Assembly (NCBI GenBank): GCA_010909725.1
Contig: JAACMV010000008.1
Location: 868,001 to 932,000, forward strand
DNA length: 64,000 nucleotides
Direction: 5' to 3'
Source of the DNA: Picochlorum sp. 'celeri'
Lineage: Eukaryota; Chlorophyta; Trebouxiophyceae
The notes beneath the pieces were generated by a model. The model made no database searches. It worked only from the letters and a program-made list of their open reading frames with translations, and was not told where the DNA came from. The first letter of the stretch is position 1, and each line of letters starts with the position of its first letter. Position numbers and translations under genes: made by a program. Positions 39,927-50,883 of this stretch are shown here, in pieces.

Positions 39927-42900
39927 TTATTTCTTGCAACTTTTTTTCTCAATCTCTGACAAAAATTGCACTAGATTTGCAAAAGCGGGGTCATTCACGC
40001 CATTTGGCTTGCACACAGTGATATGGTCATGCTCTGTGAGCACAACAAACTCACCGTATCCTGGGTATGCACTTTCATGGGGCACAATATGGGTCGATAA
40101 GTACGATAGCTTTGTTGGAAGCCCCTCACTGAAAGATAGCACATTTAGTTTGTCTCTTCTGCACAAATCACGGATGACTGAATTCATTTCGTGAAGGTGG
40201 GGGTCTGTCTTCAAATGAGCAACAGCTCGAGATGGGGAAGCTCCAATATACCGAAGCGACCACCCCAAATCGGCTAATCTACTTCCCGCATGGGGAACTG
40301 AATAGAAGACTAATCCAGCAGCAGCATTTGAAATTTTCCGCAATGATGGTGGAGCATCCTTTTGTGTTCCCCTGCCAATTATTTCCTTCACGACAATACC
40401 ACCCATTGAATGGCATATAAATACAACTGGGCGGCTGCCTATTCCTGCTGCCGTCAGTCGATCAGCCAAATGGTTCACTGTAGCAAACAAAGGAAGGCTT
40501 TCACCCTCCCACCAAGTAGCCGGCGCCGCATACTCCGCACTCAGTATTCTTGCTTTTGGAAACATTGGTGCAAGCCAGGAAGTTGGCCAGCAAATTGAAT
40601 GATCCAGATTACCTCGGGCACCACCACGAGAAAATGCCTTTTCTTTCCTCCAGGTAATAAAAGCACCTCCTCGAATACCATGAACAAACACAATGTCGAA
40701 TTCTGGAGCATCGTCTGACTTTGTGCTTGTCCCTTGCTGTGCCAACACCTCATGGTGTCTGGCAAGAGGAGTAAACAGATGCACACCATCATGAAGCACC
40801 ATGCGATCTTCACTCAAATTCTTCCATACCATTTCTGCTCGCTTTTGTTTCACAAACAAATTGTGCTTCTCTTCCATTCCAAGATTCATCATCCTCTTTC
40901 CAGAATGATGATCAGTGTCTCTCATCCCAATATTCGAAATTCCTGTGTCATTCTTCACAAGTCTTCTCGAGGGGTCCAAAAGATTCTTATTTTGTATTCT
41001 TGACACAAAAATTCCGCTCTTATATGCTGCTTCAATATGCAGCAGCGCCTTGGCAGCATTGCTAGATATTTTGCAGTCTCTAGAGGCTGCCAGGGTCTGA
41101 AGCCAGGGAATGAAATCATGCTGAACGAGAGACTCTGCTCCATTCAGCTCAGTAGATAGTATAGCCAAGAGGCGAGAAATTTGTCGCTGTAATTTCAATG
41201 GCATATTCTCCTGCCACGACCCATAATTCCATGGTTGCCTGTCTAAATCCTCCCTATCACCCCGATTCATGGCAATTATCTGCAACAGACGTGGAACTCC
41301 AGCAGACAGAAGCCATTGCCTATTATCTGTATTTCCGGATGCTAGAGCTGAGAGTACTTTCAGGGCTTGTCCTACGGCTATATCAGCTACTTCCATATTC
41401 ACAGCAGCAGCAGCAGCACTATATGCTGCTGCTGTCCTGGGGGACATGTTGTCGTCAATTGACTGACTAAGATCAGGTTCTACATTGAATACATTACCAG
41501 AAGCTTCAAGCAATCTCCTTGCAACAGATCGAGCATAAATTGGACCAACAGGGGATGCATTGATGTAGAGTGCCAATTCTGGATCTGAGGCATCAACAGA
41601 AGAATCCCTCACAACTCCTTCACCCTCGTCTTCCTTATTCAATTCTTCCTTTTGACCCATCCATATCTTGTAATATTGCCACCAAGGTACATGCTGGCTT
41701 ATCTCCCGATTCTCATCGATTTCATGTCTGTTTCCTTCAGATTCCCTCACTGCTGGACCAAGCATCTTTTCTGCCATATCTGCAACAGCATGTGCCTCAT
41801 CCTCCAAAGTTTCCTCATTCTCAACATTTTTCTGAGCATTCCACCGAAAAGGAGGCCAATACCAAAGCCGAGTTCCACTCTTTTTGGTAACATCCTCTTT
41901 TGGAACAACCCGAACGTCTTTCTCAACTTTGCTGTATGGAGTTGCCATTTTTGACAAATGAATAATGGTATCCGCCAACCACAAATGCGCTATTTGAACT
42001 CCTTCTATTCCATGCTTTGAAGCGAGGCACGTTAGAGCATCAACAAGAGATTCTGATAATGCTTTTGCTTCAATGATTGTTGTACCACGTGTTAAATCAG
42101 CCTCTCTCGGATCCAACCTAATCAGCCAAGATGTGAACAATTCCGCCCATCTCCTCTTCTGAGCATGTGATATCGACGATGTTGTTCTAGCCAAACTCCC
42201 TATACACTCAGCGATTCTGACACCAACATCCAAGCGAGTAGATGGAACATCTCGTGCTATACTGTACAGCAGAGGCAATGCAGATTTTTCTATCAAATCT
42301 GGGGATACATGCACTCCTTTCTCAATACATGAAGTGAAGCAATCCAAAGATTCATTCACAAGATCCCAGTCTTCACTCCCGACGCCATCAGCCGCAAAGC
42401 AGAGCAATGGCCATAGCCATGGCAGTGTGCGATGCACAGATGCACTGGGCATGAAATCAATCATGTTCCTCATACTGGACACTATATCCATTTTGGACGA
42501 CACATCAACTCCAGAAACAGCATTTGCAGCCGTAGAAATACACTGTATTGCCTTTCCCATCATTGCAGCATCAAACATGCGACCATTGCCATGTGCAGTG
42601 CGCTGACACACCCACTTGAAAATTCTCAGTGCAATTCTTCTCCTCACCTCATTCTGCTTGAACTGCCCCAAGTTGCTCAACATCACATCTACATCCCTAG
42701 ATCTTATATTAACATGTAATGGAACCTCATCCACATGCTCCATCGAATCCCACACACGTTCGCCTAAATCATCCTGACCATCCAATGCCAGAAACAACCT
42801 TTCTACATTGCCTGGTGTCGACAAGAAAGACGCTGCAATATCTCCATCCTTCATCACACATGATATATAGTCCGAAGTCTCCTCTCTAAATTCTAGCGAC

Positions 42901-43328
42901 GCTTTCCCGGAAGAAGCATGCTCCAGCATGAGCCGAGTGAAGAAGGACCCAGCCAATGCCTTTGTCAACACATGCAACCTATCATGCACTTTGTCGCAGC
43001 AATCAGCACATACAGCCATCAACGACACATATTGCTGCAAATACGATAGCGTCTTCATCACTGTCATGGATATCCTCTGATGCTCCACATTCCTTGTCGA
43101 TTTCCAAGCATCCCTCAGCACACATCCCACAGCATGCAGTGCTGATGTCTCATGGCACACATCATACTCCAGTTCACCCGGCAATGGCGAGCAACACACC
43201 ACACGCATATCATCGTTCGAAGAATCCTCCCGAACTTCATCTCCCGAGTCATGGTATAGCGATAGAACCCCTATTGCTCCTCCCAAACCAGCAATAAGAC
43301 TCTTTTTCAAAGAAAGCTTCCCAATCAT
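39927..43328 (-). CDS. SERAC1-like alpha/beta hydrolase with helical-repeat N-terminus
   Basis: 1133 aa in a single exon of 3.4 kb. The frame is open one codon further (GTG); ATG at 43328 is chosen. A short hydrophobic segment (residues 8-24) may anchor it to a mitochondrial or ER membrane. Residues 50-850 are helical, with ARM/HEAT-like repeats and acidic linkers. The last 250 residues are a serine hydrolase: DIVFVHGIRGGAF (oxyanion loop), nucleophile Ser in ICHSMGGIVVKEI near residue 970, VFYSVPHAGS and catalytic His in TEHDHITVCKP. Plant SERAC1-like proteins have the same order. SERAC1 acts in phosphatidylglycerol remodelling in animals; the plant role is unclear. Convergent with SKI8. Confidence 0.82.
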   Translation of the reverse strand: MIGKLSLKKSLIAGLGGAIGVLSLYHDSGDEVREDSSNDDMRVVCCSPLPGELEYDVCHETSALHAVGCVLRDAWKSTRNVEHQRISMTVMKTLSYLQQYVSLMAVCADCCDKVHDRLHVLTKALAGSFFTRLMLEHASSGKASLEFREETSDYISCVMKDGDIAASFLSTPGNVERLFLALDGQDDLGERVWDSMEHVDEVPLHVNIRSRDVDVMLSNLGQFKQNEVRRRIALRIFKWVCQRTAHGNGRMFDAAMMGKAIQCISTAANAVSGVDVSSKMDIVSSMRNMIDFMPSASVHRTLPWLWPLLCFAADGVGSEDWDLVNESLDCFTSCIEKGVHVSPDLIEKSALPLLYSIARDVPSTRLDVGVRIAECIGSLARTTSSISHAQKRRWAELFTSWLIRLDPREADLTRGTTIIEAKALSESLVDALTCLASKHGIEGVQIAHLWLADTIIHLSKMATPYSKVEKDVRVVPKEDVTKKSGTRLWYWPPFRWNAQKNVENEETLEDEAHAVADMAEKMLGPAVRESEGNRHEIDENREISQHVPWWQYYKIWMGQKEELNKEDEGEGVVRDSSVDASDPELALYINASPVGPIYARSVARRLLEASGNVFNVEPDLSQSIDDNMSPRTAAAYSAAAAAVNMEVADIAVGQALKVLSALASGNTDNRQWLLSAGVPRLLQIIAMNRGDREDLDRQPWNYGSWQENMPLKLQRQISRLLAILSTELNGAESLVQHDFIPWLQTLAASRDCKISSNAAKALLHIEAAYKSGIFVSRIQNKNLLDPSRRLVKNDTGISNIGMRDTDHHSGKRMMNLGMEEKHNLFVKQKRAEMVWKNLSEDRMVLHDGVHLFTPLARHHEVLAQQGTSTKSDDAPEFDIVFVHGIRGGAFITWRKEKAFSRGGARGNLDHSICWPTSWLAPMFPKARILSAEYAAPATWWEGESLPLFATVNHLADRLTAAGIGSRPVVFICHSMGGIVVKEIIGRGTQKDAPPSLRKISNAAAGLVFYSVPHAGSRLADLGWSLRYIGASPSRAVAHLKTDPHLHEMNSVIRDLCRRDKLNVLSFSEGLPTKLSYLSTHIVPHESAYPGYGEFVVLTEHDHITVCKPNGVNDPAFANLVQFLSEIEKKSCKK

Positions 43329-43767
43329 CACAACACTCTGAAGCCAGAATCCCGGGCTCTATAAATTGATAAAGTTTCGTAGATGTACATGATGCAACCC
43401 TACATCGAGATGGAGCATATCACTGCCCTATAAACCAAAATTCAGACCACTGTTCTTTTGAACAGAGACATGGTCTTCTTTTTCAGTGCCTCGTAGATAT
43501 GCAAGGTCCTCGTGACAATAATTATTCCCTCAATGCCTGATAAACCCCAGACAAATGACCGATATCCATATGGCAGGGGATTTTAAAAATTGGTTGACAC
43601 GAATGCAAAAATATCTATATCTTAATTAGCGAGACTTGCATGGCCAGCTCTGGCCTACAGGCAAAAGGGTAGGGTATAGAAATATACGATACAAAACCGG
43701 AAATAATAATTACACACTGTGCATTAAAATCTTACATAATACCAAAAGGATTACCGATATTGACACT
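43329..43767. other. Divergent promoter region between SERAC1-like and triosephosphate isomerase genes
   Basis: About 440 bp between two divergent start codons, AT-rich on the right. No coding signal seen. Confidence 0.45.
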
Positions 43768-44737
43768 ATGAGGCGTTTCTTCGTGGGTACGACGATGATT
43801 CAACTGACGTGATCACAGTCAAGAGTATGGCAACTTCAGCCATTGATAATGATTGTAATCAATAATTATGTATATGCAGGTGGTAACTGGAAATGTGTAC
43901 GTCTAGTGTGATGAGAGAGCATGTTGGTATCTTTCCATCTGATTGATGATTAGAGAGACACATGTGGTGACCAACCAAATCATCATTGCTTCTTGTTTCT
44001 GTGTGCAGAATGGGACGCTGGAGAGTGTGGATGCTCTTATCACGGTGTTGAATGATGCCAAGGAAGGGATGCCTGAGAATGTGGATGTGTTGGTTGCTCC
44101 TACATTTGTACATATTCCCCGGACACAGTCTGCCTTGAGGAAAGATTTCGTCGTCTCTGCTCAGAATTGTTGGATAAAGGGGAATGGAGCGTATACAGGA
44201 GAGGTTTCTGCAGACATGCTTGCTGATATGGGTTTGTCATGGGTGATCCTGGGACATTCTGAGAGGCGTCACATCATCGGTGAATCTGATCAGATGATTG
44301 CTGACAAGGTTGTCTATGCATTGTCCAAGGGATTGTCTGTGGTGTACTGCATCGGGGAGACGCTGGAGGAGCGCGAAGCTGGAAACACATCGGCTGTGTG
44401 TGAGCGGCAAATGAAAGCCTTGGCTGATGCTATTTCTGCTGAGGATTGGAACAACATTGTTGTGGCATATGAGCCTGTATGGGCCATCGGAACAGGCAAG
44501 GTGGCCACACCAGATCAGGCTCAGGAAGTGCATGAACATCTCCGTGGATGGATGTCAAAGGCTGTATCAGATGGTGCTGCATCAAATACGAGAATTATCT
44601 ACGGAGGTTCCGTGAATGCAAAGAATTGCGCTGATTTGGCAGGACGACCAGATATTGATGGTTTCTTGGTGGGCGGGGCATCCCTGAAACCTGAATTCAT
44701 TGATATCATCAAATCTGCATCCATTAAATCTTCATAA
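43768..44737 (+). CDS. TPI: Triosephosphate isomerase
   Basis: Interconverts dihydroxyacetone phosphate and glyceraldehyde 3-phosphate. Three exons: 43768-43786 (19 nt, MRRFFV), 43880-43896 (17 nt, completing GGNWKC) and 44009-44737. The two introns are 93 and 112 bp. The result is 254 aa, exactly the usual size, starting MRRFFVGGNWKCNGTLESV. Active-site residues are in place: Lys in GGNWKC, His in VILGHSERR, Glu in [13 protein letters not shown] and the phosphate-binding [10 protein letters not shown] and FLVGGASL. No transit peptide, so it is presumably cytosolic. Confidence 0.96.
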
Positions 44738-44877
44738 TGGTGTATTTGTTTAGGCCGCTTTTACTTGATTGAAGTAATACTTCTTTTACAACGTTGAAAC
44801 ACCAACAGATATCTAACACGGTTCTTCCTCAATCATCACCTTGAGGAGGTCCTTTTTTCCCCATCCCTTAAACTCCA

Positions 44878-45501
44878 TTAACCACTCGAGTTCTTCTCCT
44901 CTTGCTCCTCCTCAACATCTTCAACCACTCGTATCGTGTGACTCTCTGGATCCACATCCCATGGCTTCCACTCTGCCATTTTGGGAATCAGAGCAAGCTC
45001 ATCATCACACATTTTAATTTCCTGTTCCAACTGCCTCCCAAACAAACCCTCCAGCTCTTCATCTGTATACGATTCAGATGACAACGCATTCAATTTTTCC
45101 GTACATCTCTCCTCAATCCCTCGTCTATATGCTGCTGTAGCTGGAATACTGTGCTCATCCAAGGCGTGTAACACCCCAACCAACCTCTCCTTCAAATGCT
45201 CCCGAGCCTGCTCATCCATCGGCAAACCAACAATTCCAGTCGTCGTCTTGTGATACATTCGCCTACTACCGCTACCAAAGCCCTTGTTAGAATGAAAGAG
45301 CACCGAGGATGTATTGCTCTCCTTCGATCTACTACCATCGTCCATCGACAAACATCTCTGCTGAATATTTGTAAAACTATTCTGATACAACCCTACCGGC
45401 AAACTGGTCTCATACGCCTCTACAGATTGTCGCAACCAGAGCAATGAATGCCACTGCCTCGCCTGTGAGCATTCTCTCCGCAACAGAACTCGTAGCGACA
45501 T
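44878..45501 (-). CDS. NDUFA5: Mitochondrial complex I subunit NDUFA5 (B13) family
   Basis: An accessory subunit of the complex I peripheral arm. 207 aa, no intron. Residues 85-200 carry the family signature TTGIVGLPMDEQAREHLKERL, SIPATAAYRRGIEE and the end DELALIPKMAEWKPWDV. The first 80 residues are basic and Ser-rich with a likely mitochondrial presequence, longer than in animals. Acidic C-terminus (DVEEEQEEK). Convergent with triosephosphate isomerase. Confidence 0.88.
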   Translation of the reverse strand: MSLRVLLRRECSQARQWHSLLWLRQSVEAYETSLPVGLYQNSFTNIQQRCLSMDDGSRSKESNTSSVLFHSNKGFGSGSRRMYHKTTTGIVGLPMDEQAREHLKERLVGVLHALDEHSIPATAAYRRGIEERCTEKLNALSSESYTDEELEGLFGRQLEQEIKMCDDELALIPKMAEWKPWDVDPESHTIRVVEDVEEEQEEKNSSG

Positions 45502-45816
45502 TATTACTATCCCTGACTAAGATCAAGTATCAAATCGGATGGCATACAACACTGTAGCGATTCTCCTAGAGTACACTTTCAGATGCTGATTCAATCCATT
45601 GGCAGTACTGTCAAAGGCATCCTTTGACCGATAAGGTAACTCGATACAACTACTGGTTCTGAGAGAGTCCTTCATCCAGCATAAGAATCAATGGGTCACA
45701 CAACAAATACCCTTCTTCTCTGTTGGACGAAAGAGAGAGAGAAAGAACGAAAGAAAGAGTGTGTTTCATCATCACGTGAGCAACCTCGACCTGCCCCCCT
45801 TGGCAGGTTTTTTAGC
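45502..45816. other. Spacer with purine-rich tract
   Basis: About 315 bp between the NDUFA5 start and a small coiled-coil gene. Contains a GA-rich tract near 45730-45760. The frame of the next gene is open upstream to an ATG at 45691, but that extension is low complexity. Confidence 0.4.
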
Positions 45817-46044
45817 ATGGACAAAGCAAATGGGAATGCTCAGCACAGTGCCACGTGCCGCATGCTGTTGGAAACAGTTGAACAAGCAAAGAAGGAGCTG
45901 AATGGATCCCATGCAAGGACGGAGGCGACGTTGGACGTGTCAGACCGTATCGTGGGAGAGGTTGCAACTGGTCTTGAGCAGGAATTGGGGGCGTTACGAG
46001 AGCAGCTCAGGGCGAAGAAGGAAGATGAGAGACGCATTCGATGA
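45817..46044 (+). CDS. Small coiled-coil protein, 75 aa
   Basis: From ATG at 45817, 75 residues that are almost all charged helix (MLLETVEQAKKELNGSHARTE, VATGLEQELGALREQLRAKKEDE), with no signal or membrane segment. Leucine spacing supports a short coiled coil. The frame is open to an upstream ATG at 45691, but that part is KER-rich and unlike a protein. Family not recognised; small coiled-coil subunits of complexes (for example BLOC/BORC-like) have this form. Confidence 0.5.
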   Translation: MDKANGNAQHSATCRMLLETVEQAKKELNGSHARTEATLDVSDRIVGEVATGLEQELGALREQLRAKKEDERRIR

Positions 46045-46374
46045 CAGTCTTCTTGCTGTGGACGGATCTCTCTCTAGCTCGAGAGGGTGCACGTCGAATT
46101 CGGCGATTCTTGGCATTTGAAAATTCAAATTTGAAATCACGCGTGGAATCCTGTCTGCGGGGGATCTTGATACGGCCATACTGATGGTAGAACTACCAGT
46201 ATTTTATTATTATTGTTCTTGTGTTTAATATATATCAATCGATACGGCCATCTATCGTCGTATGCGCGTTGGCACGAGAGTACCCACTGCGTGGCTCAAT
46301 TGGGTTTGACCGGGTATCAGTACATCGGGGGCGAGTGCGCATTTATAACAACGTCTGAAAAAAGATATACAAGT
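46045..46374. other. Upstream region of the acidic ankyrin gene
   Basis: About 330 bp, AT-rich in the middle (46200-46240). The frame of the ankyrin gene is open up to 46213 but lacks any convincing start before 46375. Confidence 0.4.
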
Positions 46375-48078
46375 ATGGGAAGAGGAAAACGTCATGGGAA
46401 GCGTCCCCAGGAAGAGCGGGGCCTGGATTCTCGGAAGCAAAAGCGATTGGATGTTGGATATGATGTGGTTGGTCGTCGTCGTGGAGATGATATTGGGGGT
46501 CAAGTGAAGAAGAAAGATACTTGGAATCACCATGCTGCTGCAGCTGATGCGGCGGAGTGTTTGTGGATGCCTCAGGGTAGGGGGCTTTTGGGTCAGGTTG
46601 GAGGGGGTCGTGTGTTTCCTTTTGATTCCGAGGATGATTCCGAGGTGTATCATTCTGAAGTGGATGAGGATATGAATGGGTTGTCTGATGGCCAAGAAGG
46701 AGCGCAGGAAGTGCTGTTGCAAGAAGAGGAAGTAGATGCAGAGCAGCTAGTCATTGAAGCAAGCGACTTGAGCGAAGGAGAAGAAGAAGCAGAAGAAGAA
46801 GAGCAATTAGTAGAACAAGGTGCAGAAGAGAAGGAGGAGGAAAATATCAAAGCAGGAGTTGATAATAGCGATATTAATCCATTAGAAGAGCATGGGGAGG
46901 GATCAGAAAGCGAGAGTAGTATGGAGCCTGCAAATGAAGGGGACAATAGGAAAGCTACTGTGTTGGAGGCTGAAATATCATCAGAAAAGGAGGGTCTTGT
47001 GCTTGATGCTGCACGAGAGGATCCAGAAGTAAATGATCAACAAAATAACCGAGAAAGAGTGTTATTGGACTCGGACGGGCTGGAAAAACTGACAAAAGCT
47101 ATTGCGCATGGACATCTAGGATTGTTTGAAGAGATCATGTCCAAGCTACCTGATGTAAACATCCATGATCAGGTTGGCATGACTCCTTTGATGTACTCAT
47201 GCTATACAGGAGATGAATATATTGTCGAGTGTCTGATTGAGGCAGGTGCCTCGGTTCATGTGCATGATGATAGGGGGAAGACTCCACTGATTGTGTCAGT
47301 AGAAATGGGTCATATTCATCTACTTGATGTCTTGTTAGAGGCGGGTGCAGACGTTAATGCAGTCTGTTTGGAAGGAAAAAGTCCCTTGGTGTATGCTATC
47401 CTTGCAAAGAAGGAAGACATGGCAGAGAAATTAATTGAATGTGGGGCCAAGATGGATGCCATAGTGCACAAGTTGGGGGTTACACCGTTTGTGCTGGCTG
47501 CTACCACAGGCCTTACGAACACAGCAAAGATGATGCTCCAGTCCGGAGCTGATATTGGGATAAAAGATGAGCATGGCAGAAATGCCGTCATGATGTGCAT
47601 TTTGAAAAGATGCGCTTCAAAAGATATCATGGGGGCTCTAATCAAGGCCAGTACAAAGGAACAGCTTGAATGCACCGATAAAGATGGCGCATCTGCACTG
47701 GATTACGCTGTCAGTAATTCAATGACGTCAATTGTGGAGAAGCTCTTGGAGGCAGGGTGTGATATTGACAGGGCAAGCAGCAAATCTAGCCCACCCTTGG
47801 TGAGAGCAGTAGCCAAGGGCAATCGCGATATTGTGTGCGCTCTTCTATGTTTCGGCGCAGATCCGAATGTTCAGGATCAGAAAGGTAGAACACCGCTGAT
47901 GTATGCCTGTTTACATGGATATGGCGAAATCGTTGGCCATCTGCTAGATGCTGGAGCAGATAGCTATGCCACAGACCCAGAGGGAGGGTATACTCCACTC
48001 CATATATCTGCATATTATGGTCATATTGACTCATGTAGGGCCATTATGCACCAGCAAGATATTAGAATATCTATTTAG
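46375..48078 (+). CDS. Ankyrin-repeat protein with acidic N-terminal region
   Basis: 567 aa, intronless, from ATG at 46375 (MGRGKRHGKRPQ). A basic start with bipartite nuclear-signal-like KRHGKRPQ...SRKQKR is followed by a long acidic, glutamate-rich stretch (residues about 85-240). Ten or so ankyrin repeats follow from about residue 250 (GMTPLMYSCYTGDEYIVECLIEAGASVHVHD and others; GRTPLMYACLHGYGEIVGHLLDAGAD near the end). The layout suggests a nuclear scaffold. Partner and role unknown. Confidence 0.75.
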   Translation: MGRGKRHGKRPQEERGLDSRKQKRLDVGYDVVGRRRGDDIGGQVKKKDTWNHHAAAADAAECLWMPQGRGLLGQVGGGRVFPFDSEDDSEVYHSEVDEDMNGLSDGQEGAQEVLLQEEEVDAEQLVIEASDLSEGEEEAEEEEQLVEQGAEEKEEENIKAGVDNSDINPLEEHGEGSESESSMEPANEGDNRKATVLEAEISSEKEGLVLDAAREDPEVNDQQNNRERVLLDSDGLEKLTKAIAHGHLGLFEEIMSKLPDVNIHDQVGMTPLMYSCYTGDEYIVECLIEAGASVHVHDDRGKTPLIVSVEMGHIHLLDVLLEAGADVNAVCLEGKSPLVYAILAKKEDMAEKLIECGAKMDAIVHKLGVTPFVLAATTGLTNTAKMMLQSGADIGIKDEHGRNAVMMCILKRCASKDIMGALIKASTKEQLECTDKDGASALDYAVSNSMTSIVEKLLEAGCDIDRASSKSSPPLVRAVAKGNRDIVCALLCFGADPNVQDQKGRTPLMYACLHGYGEIVGHLLDAGADSYATDPEGGYTPLHISAYYGHIDSCRAIMHQQDIRISI

Positions 48079-48482
48079 ATAGAGACTGTATCACATGGAG
48101 AATCACAACATCTCCAAAACAGTCTCTCCAGACTTATATAAGTGAGCATATATGCTCACCGAAATCAACATGTAATAGAGCCTAAAACCGTTATTTGTAG
48201 GCGTTGTGAAGATTGTGTCTCGATAGCTTGCATAGCTGCTACTTCTTTGTAAATATCTCAAGGTTCCACCCAATTAATTAGTGTGGGTTACAGCACCCAT
48301 GGGTGGCCACTGGCTGTACAGCTGGCACGCGCTGCTGGATGTGATCACAGGAGCATGCATTGTTGACATGTACTAGATTGTCGGCAATGCTCCCACCCTG
48401 GGACAACATATTTTTTTGTTCAATATCTTTAAGTATTATTCTTTCATGTATGTTAGTCTAGAGCAGAGTGCATGCGCAAAAG
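48079..48482. other. Spacer with second copy of dispersed repeat
   Basis: About 400 bp between the ankyrin gene and the GH16 gene. The 27-bp repeat at 48286-48312 is the only notable element; an AT-rich region near 48400-48450 may hold the promoter. Confidence 0.45.
48286..48312 (+). repeat. Dispersed 27-bp repeat, copy 2
   Basis: Exact match to 33646-33672, same orientation, about 210 bp downstream of the acidic ankyrin gene. Confidence 0.85.
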
Positions 48483-50532
48483 ATGCTTCATAGACGCGTT
48501 TTGCTGGTGGTAGCAAGCGTCCTGGTTCAAACGTTTCACTTTGGCGTTCAAGGTTATTGGACCCTGGATTGTAGGCTCTCAACAACAGAAAATTCAGATC
48601 CTATCACATCTTTTGGTCAGCCAAATACAACCCATACACACGTCGTTGCTGGATCTAGTGGCTTCGGGCCAAGCGCAACCAGCGCCAGCATCAGAGGGGA
48701 TGGTACGTAAATAGCTGCCATAGCAGCTTCCCGACACATATTGCGTGACAGACAGTTATCCGACGTCTACGACAGAGCGATTTATAGATATTCAATGCCC
48801 TGATCACCTTATTGTGTGGTTTGATGCAGAGCATTGTACATCATGTGATGTGAGGGAGGACAAGTCTGCCTACTGGACTTCACAACTCTGGGTTGCCCCT
48901 GGAGAAGCTGTGGGCCTTTCTGAGGAAGATATCAAAGCCAGAGGCGGCATAGCCGTTCCTCAAGTGAAGGGAAACTCATTTATTATCTATTATAAACTGA
49001 TTACTGAGCGAGGAGAGAAATTGGACAACAGCCAGGCTTGGGAAAACATTGCTGCATTTCCAGAGGACTTCAAGATGCATGCATCAGAGACTTTGATCAA
49101 GGAAAAAAGTGATGCCTCCTTCAATGTGCACGATATGCCAGTGACGTACAAATGTCTGCACCATGGTGATGAGATGGATACTGCTGGATTCCCTAGCAAT
49201 CCTGCATTATGTTCAGGTGGTTTACGAACACAGTTGACCTTTCCATCCTGCTGGGATGGTGTAAGATCAGACTCAGAAGATTATTCATCTCACGTCGCAT
49301 ATCCAATAGGGAGCTGGGCTGGGTCCTCCTGCCCAGCATCGCATCCTGTGAGGATTCCCACCCTATTTTACGAAGTGATATACGACACAGCCTTAATGGC
49401 GGAATATTTTGACAAGGGCTGGAAGTTGATGTACCCAGGAGTGCCAAATCAGTTTACAAATAATGGGGAGCCATTGTTTCATGGAGATTTCATGAATGGA
49501 TGGGATCAGGCATTCTTAGACAAAGCCTTGTCAGAGTGTGCCATCACACCATGTAATCTCATCCAGAAGGAATACTCATCATGCACAAAAGATACTCAGA
49601 TGACAATAGATCCAAAAACAGAAGCATCATGCACCAAGTATCCGAGGAAGCTTGCGCGTTGGAAATTGCTCTTTTCAGACGAATTTGATGGAGATTCATT
49701 GGATATGTCAAAGTGGAGCCACATGCAAGGTGATGGATGCGAGTTTGGTATTTGTCAGTGGGGAAATGGAGAATTTCAATATTACAGCAATTCATCTAGA
49801 TATTCGTATGTTAGAGATGGAAAACTTGTCATCGAGCCTAAGTATGAGACTGGCGAGCACCTGGAAAATCTCCGACAGTATTGCAGAGGACGATGCACCC
49901 TTGGCAATGTTGAATGCGTCTCAAAATGCGACAAGATTGAATTCTCTTCTGCTCGCCTCACAACAATAGGAAAGTTTGAGACCGGCCCTGCTATATCCTC
50001 GTATGGGCTAATCAAAATAGAGGCCAGAATCAAAGTTAGTGATGGGGAGGGATTGTGGCCTGCCCTATGGCTACTTCCGACAGAACGCAAATATGGAGAA
50101 TGGGCAGCGAGTGGCGAGATAGACATTTTTGAATCATCAAATGACATGTCAAAAGCCCACGGAACCATCCATTATGGAGGAACATGGCCAGGTAACACAT
50201 TCTATGGCAAATCCACTGCCTTCTCACCCAACACATGGCACCGGGTGACATTTTACTGGGACAACATCTCTATGAGATGGTACTTGAATGGTAAATGGTT
50301 TTTATCCACAAAATCAGGCTGTGGAACCAGCAATGGATGGTATAGCATTCCTATAAATGGAGCAGAGCCCAGCACAACAGCCCCATTTGATGAGAATTTC
50401 CACATCCTCATAAACATGGCAGTTGGCGGTCACTTTACTGGAAATGTACCATACTCAAATGCAGCTGCAACGCTGTCATCTGCTACACCAAAATCCTTCG
50501 AGGTTGATTGGATTCGAGTGTACGCCATGTAG
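48483..50532 (+). CDS. Secreted DUF1996-GH16 fusion (beta-glucanase-like)
   Basis: Exon 1 (48483-48702) encodes a signal peptide (MLHRRVLLVVASVLVQTFHFG) and the start of DUF1996; exon 2 (48752-50532) continues DSYPTSTTERF over a 49-bp GTACGT intron, 666 aa in total. Residues 28-300 match DUF1996 (YWTLDCRLSTTENSDPI, HTHVVAGSSGFGPS, CTSCDVREDKSAYWTSQLW, HFGG-like FHGDFMNGWD), a domain common in secreted fungal proteins. Residues 330-666 are a glycoside hydrolase family 16 domain: FSDEFDGDSLDMSKW, active-site GEIDIFES near residue 528 and the closing DWIRVYAM strand. Likely acts on beta-1,3(4)-glucan in a cell wall or in food. Several cysteines may form disulfides. Confidence 0.88.
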
Positions 50533-50883
50533 GCTATGAACAATCTAGTGCAACATTTCTGCCCTAAACTAAACAAGGAGATCGTGACTTCATCTGTCTA
50601 TGCAACGATACAAACCTAAATGTATATGAATGAAAAACTTTTAATATATTATCAGTAGAGCGTTAGTAATAGTGTCCATTGTCGCAAACATTTTCCAGTA
50701 CGACTCAGAAAAAAGAAACCATTTTCCAATACAACTCAAACTGCACCGAATCTCGGCATATTCAGCAATACAAATGCACTGAACTATCTCATAACTCATA
50801 TGGGTAATTGTATGTTGTTTCCATGTTCATAGAAATCATTCTGACGATGCTTATAACGGCGTTTCGAATCATCCAGGTCTTGC
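50533..50883. other. Spacer between GH16 and second ankyrin gene
   Basis: About 350 bp, AT-rich, no coding signal. Promoter of the following gene pair is expected here. Confidence 0.4.
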
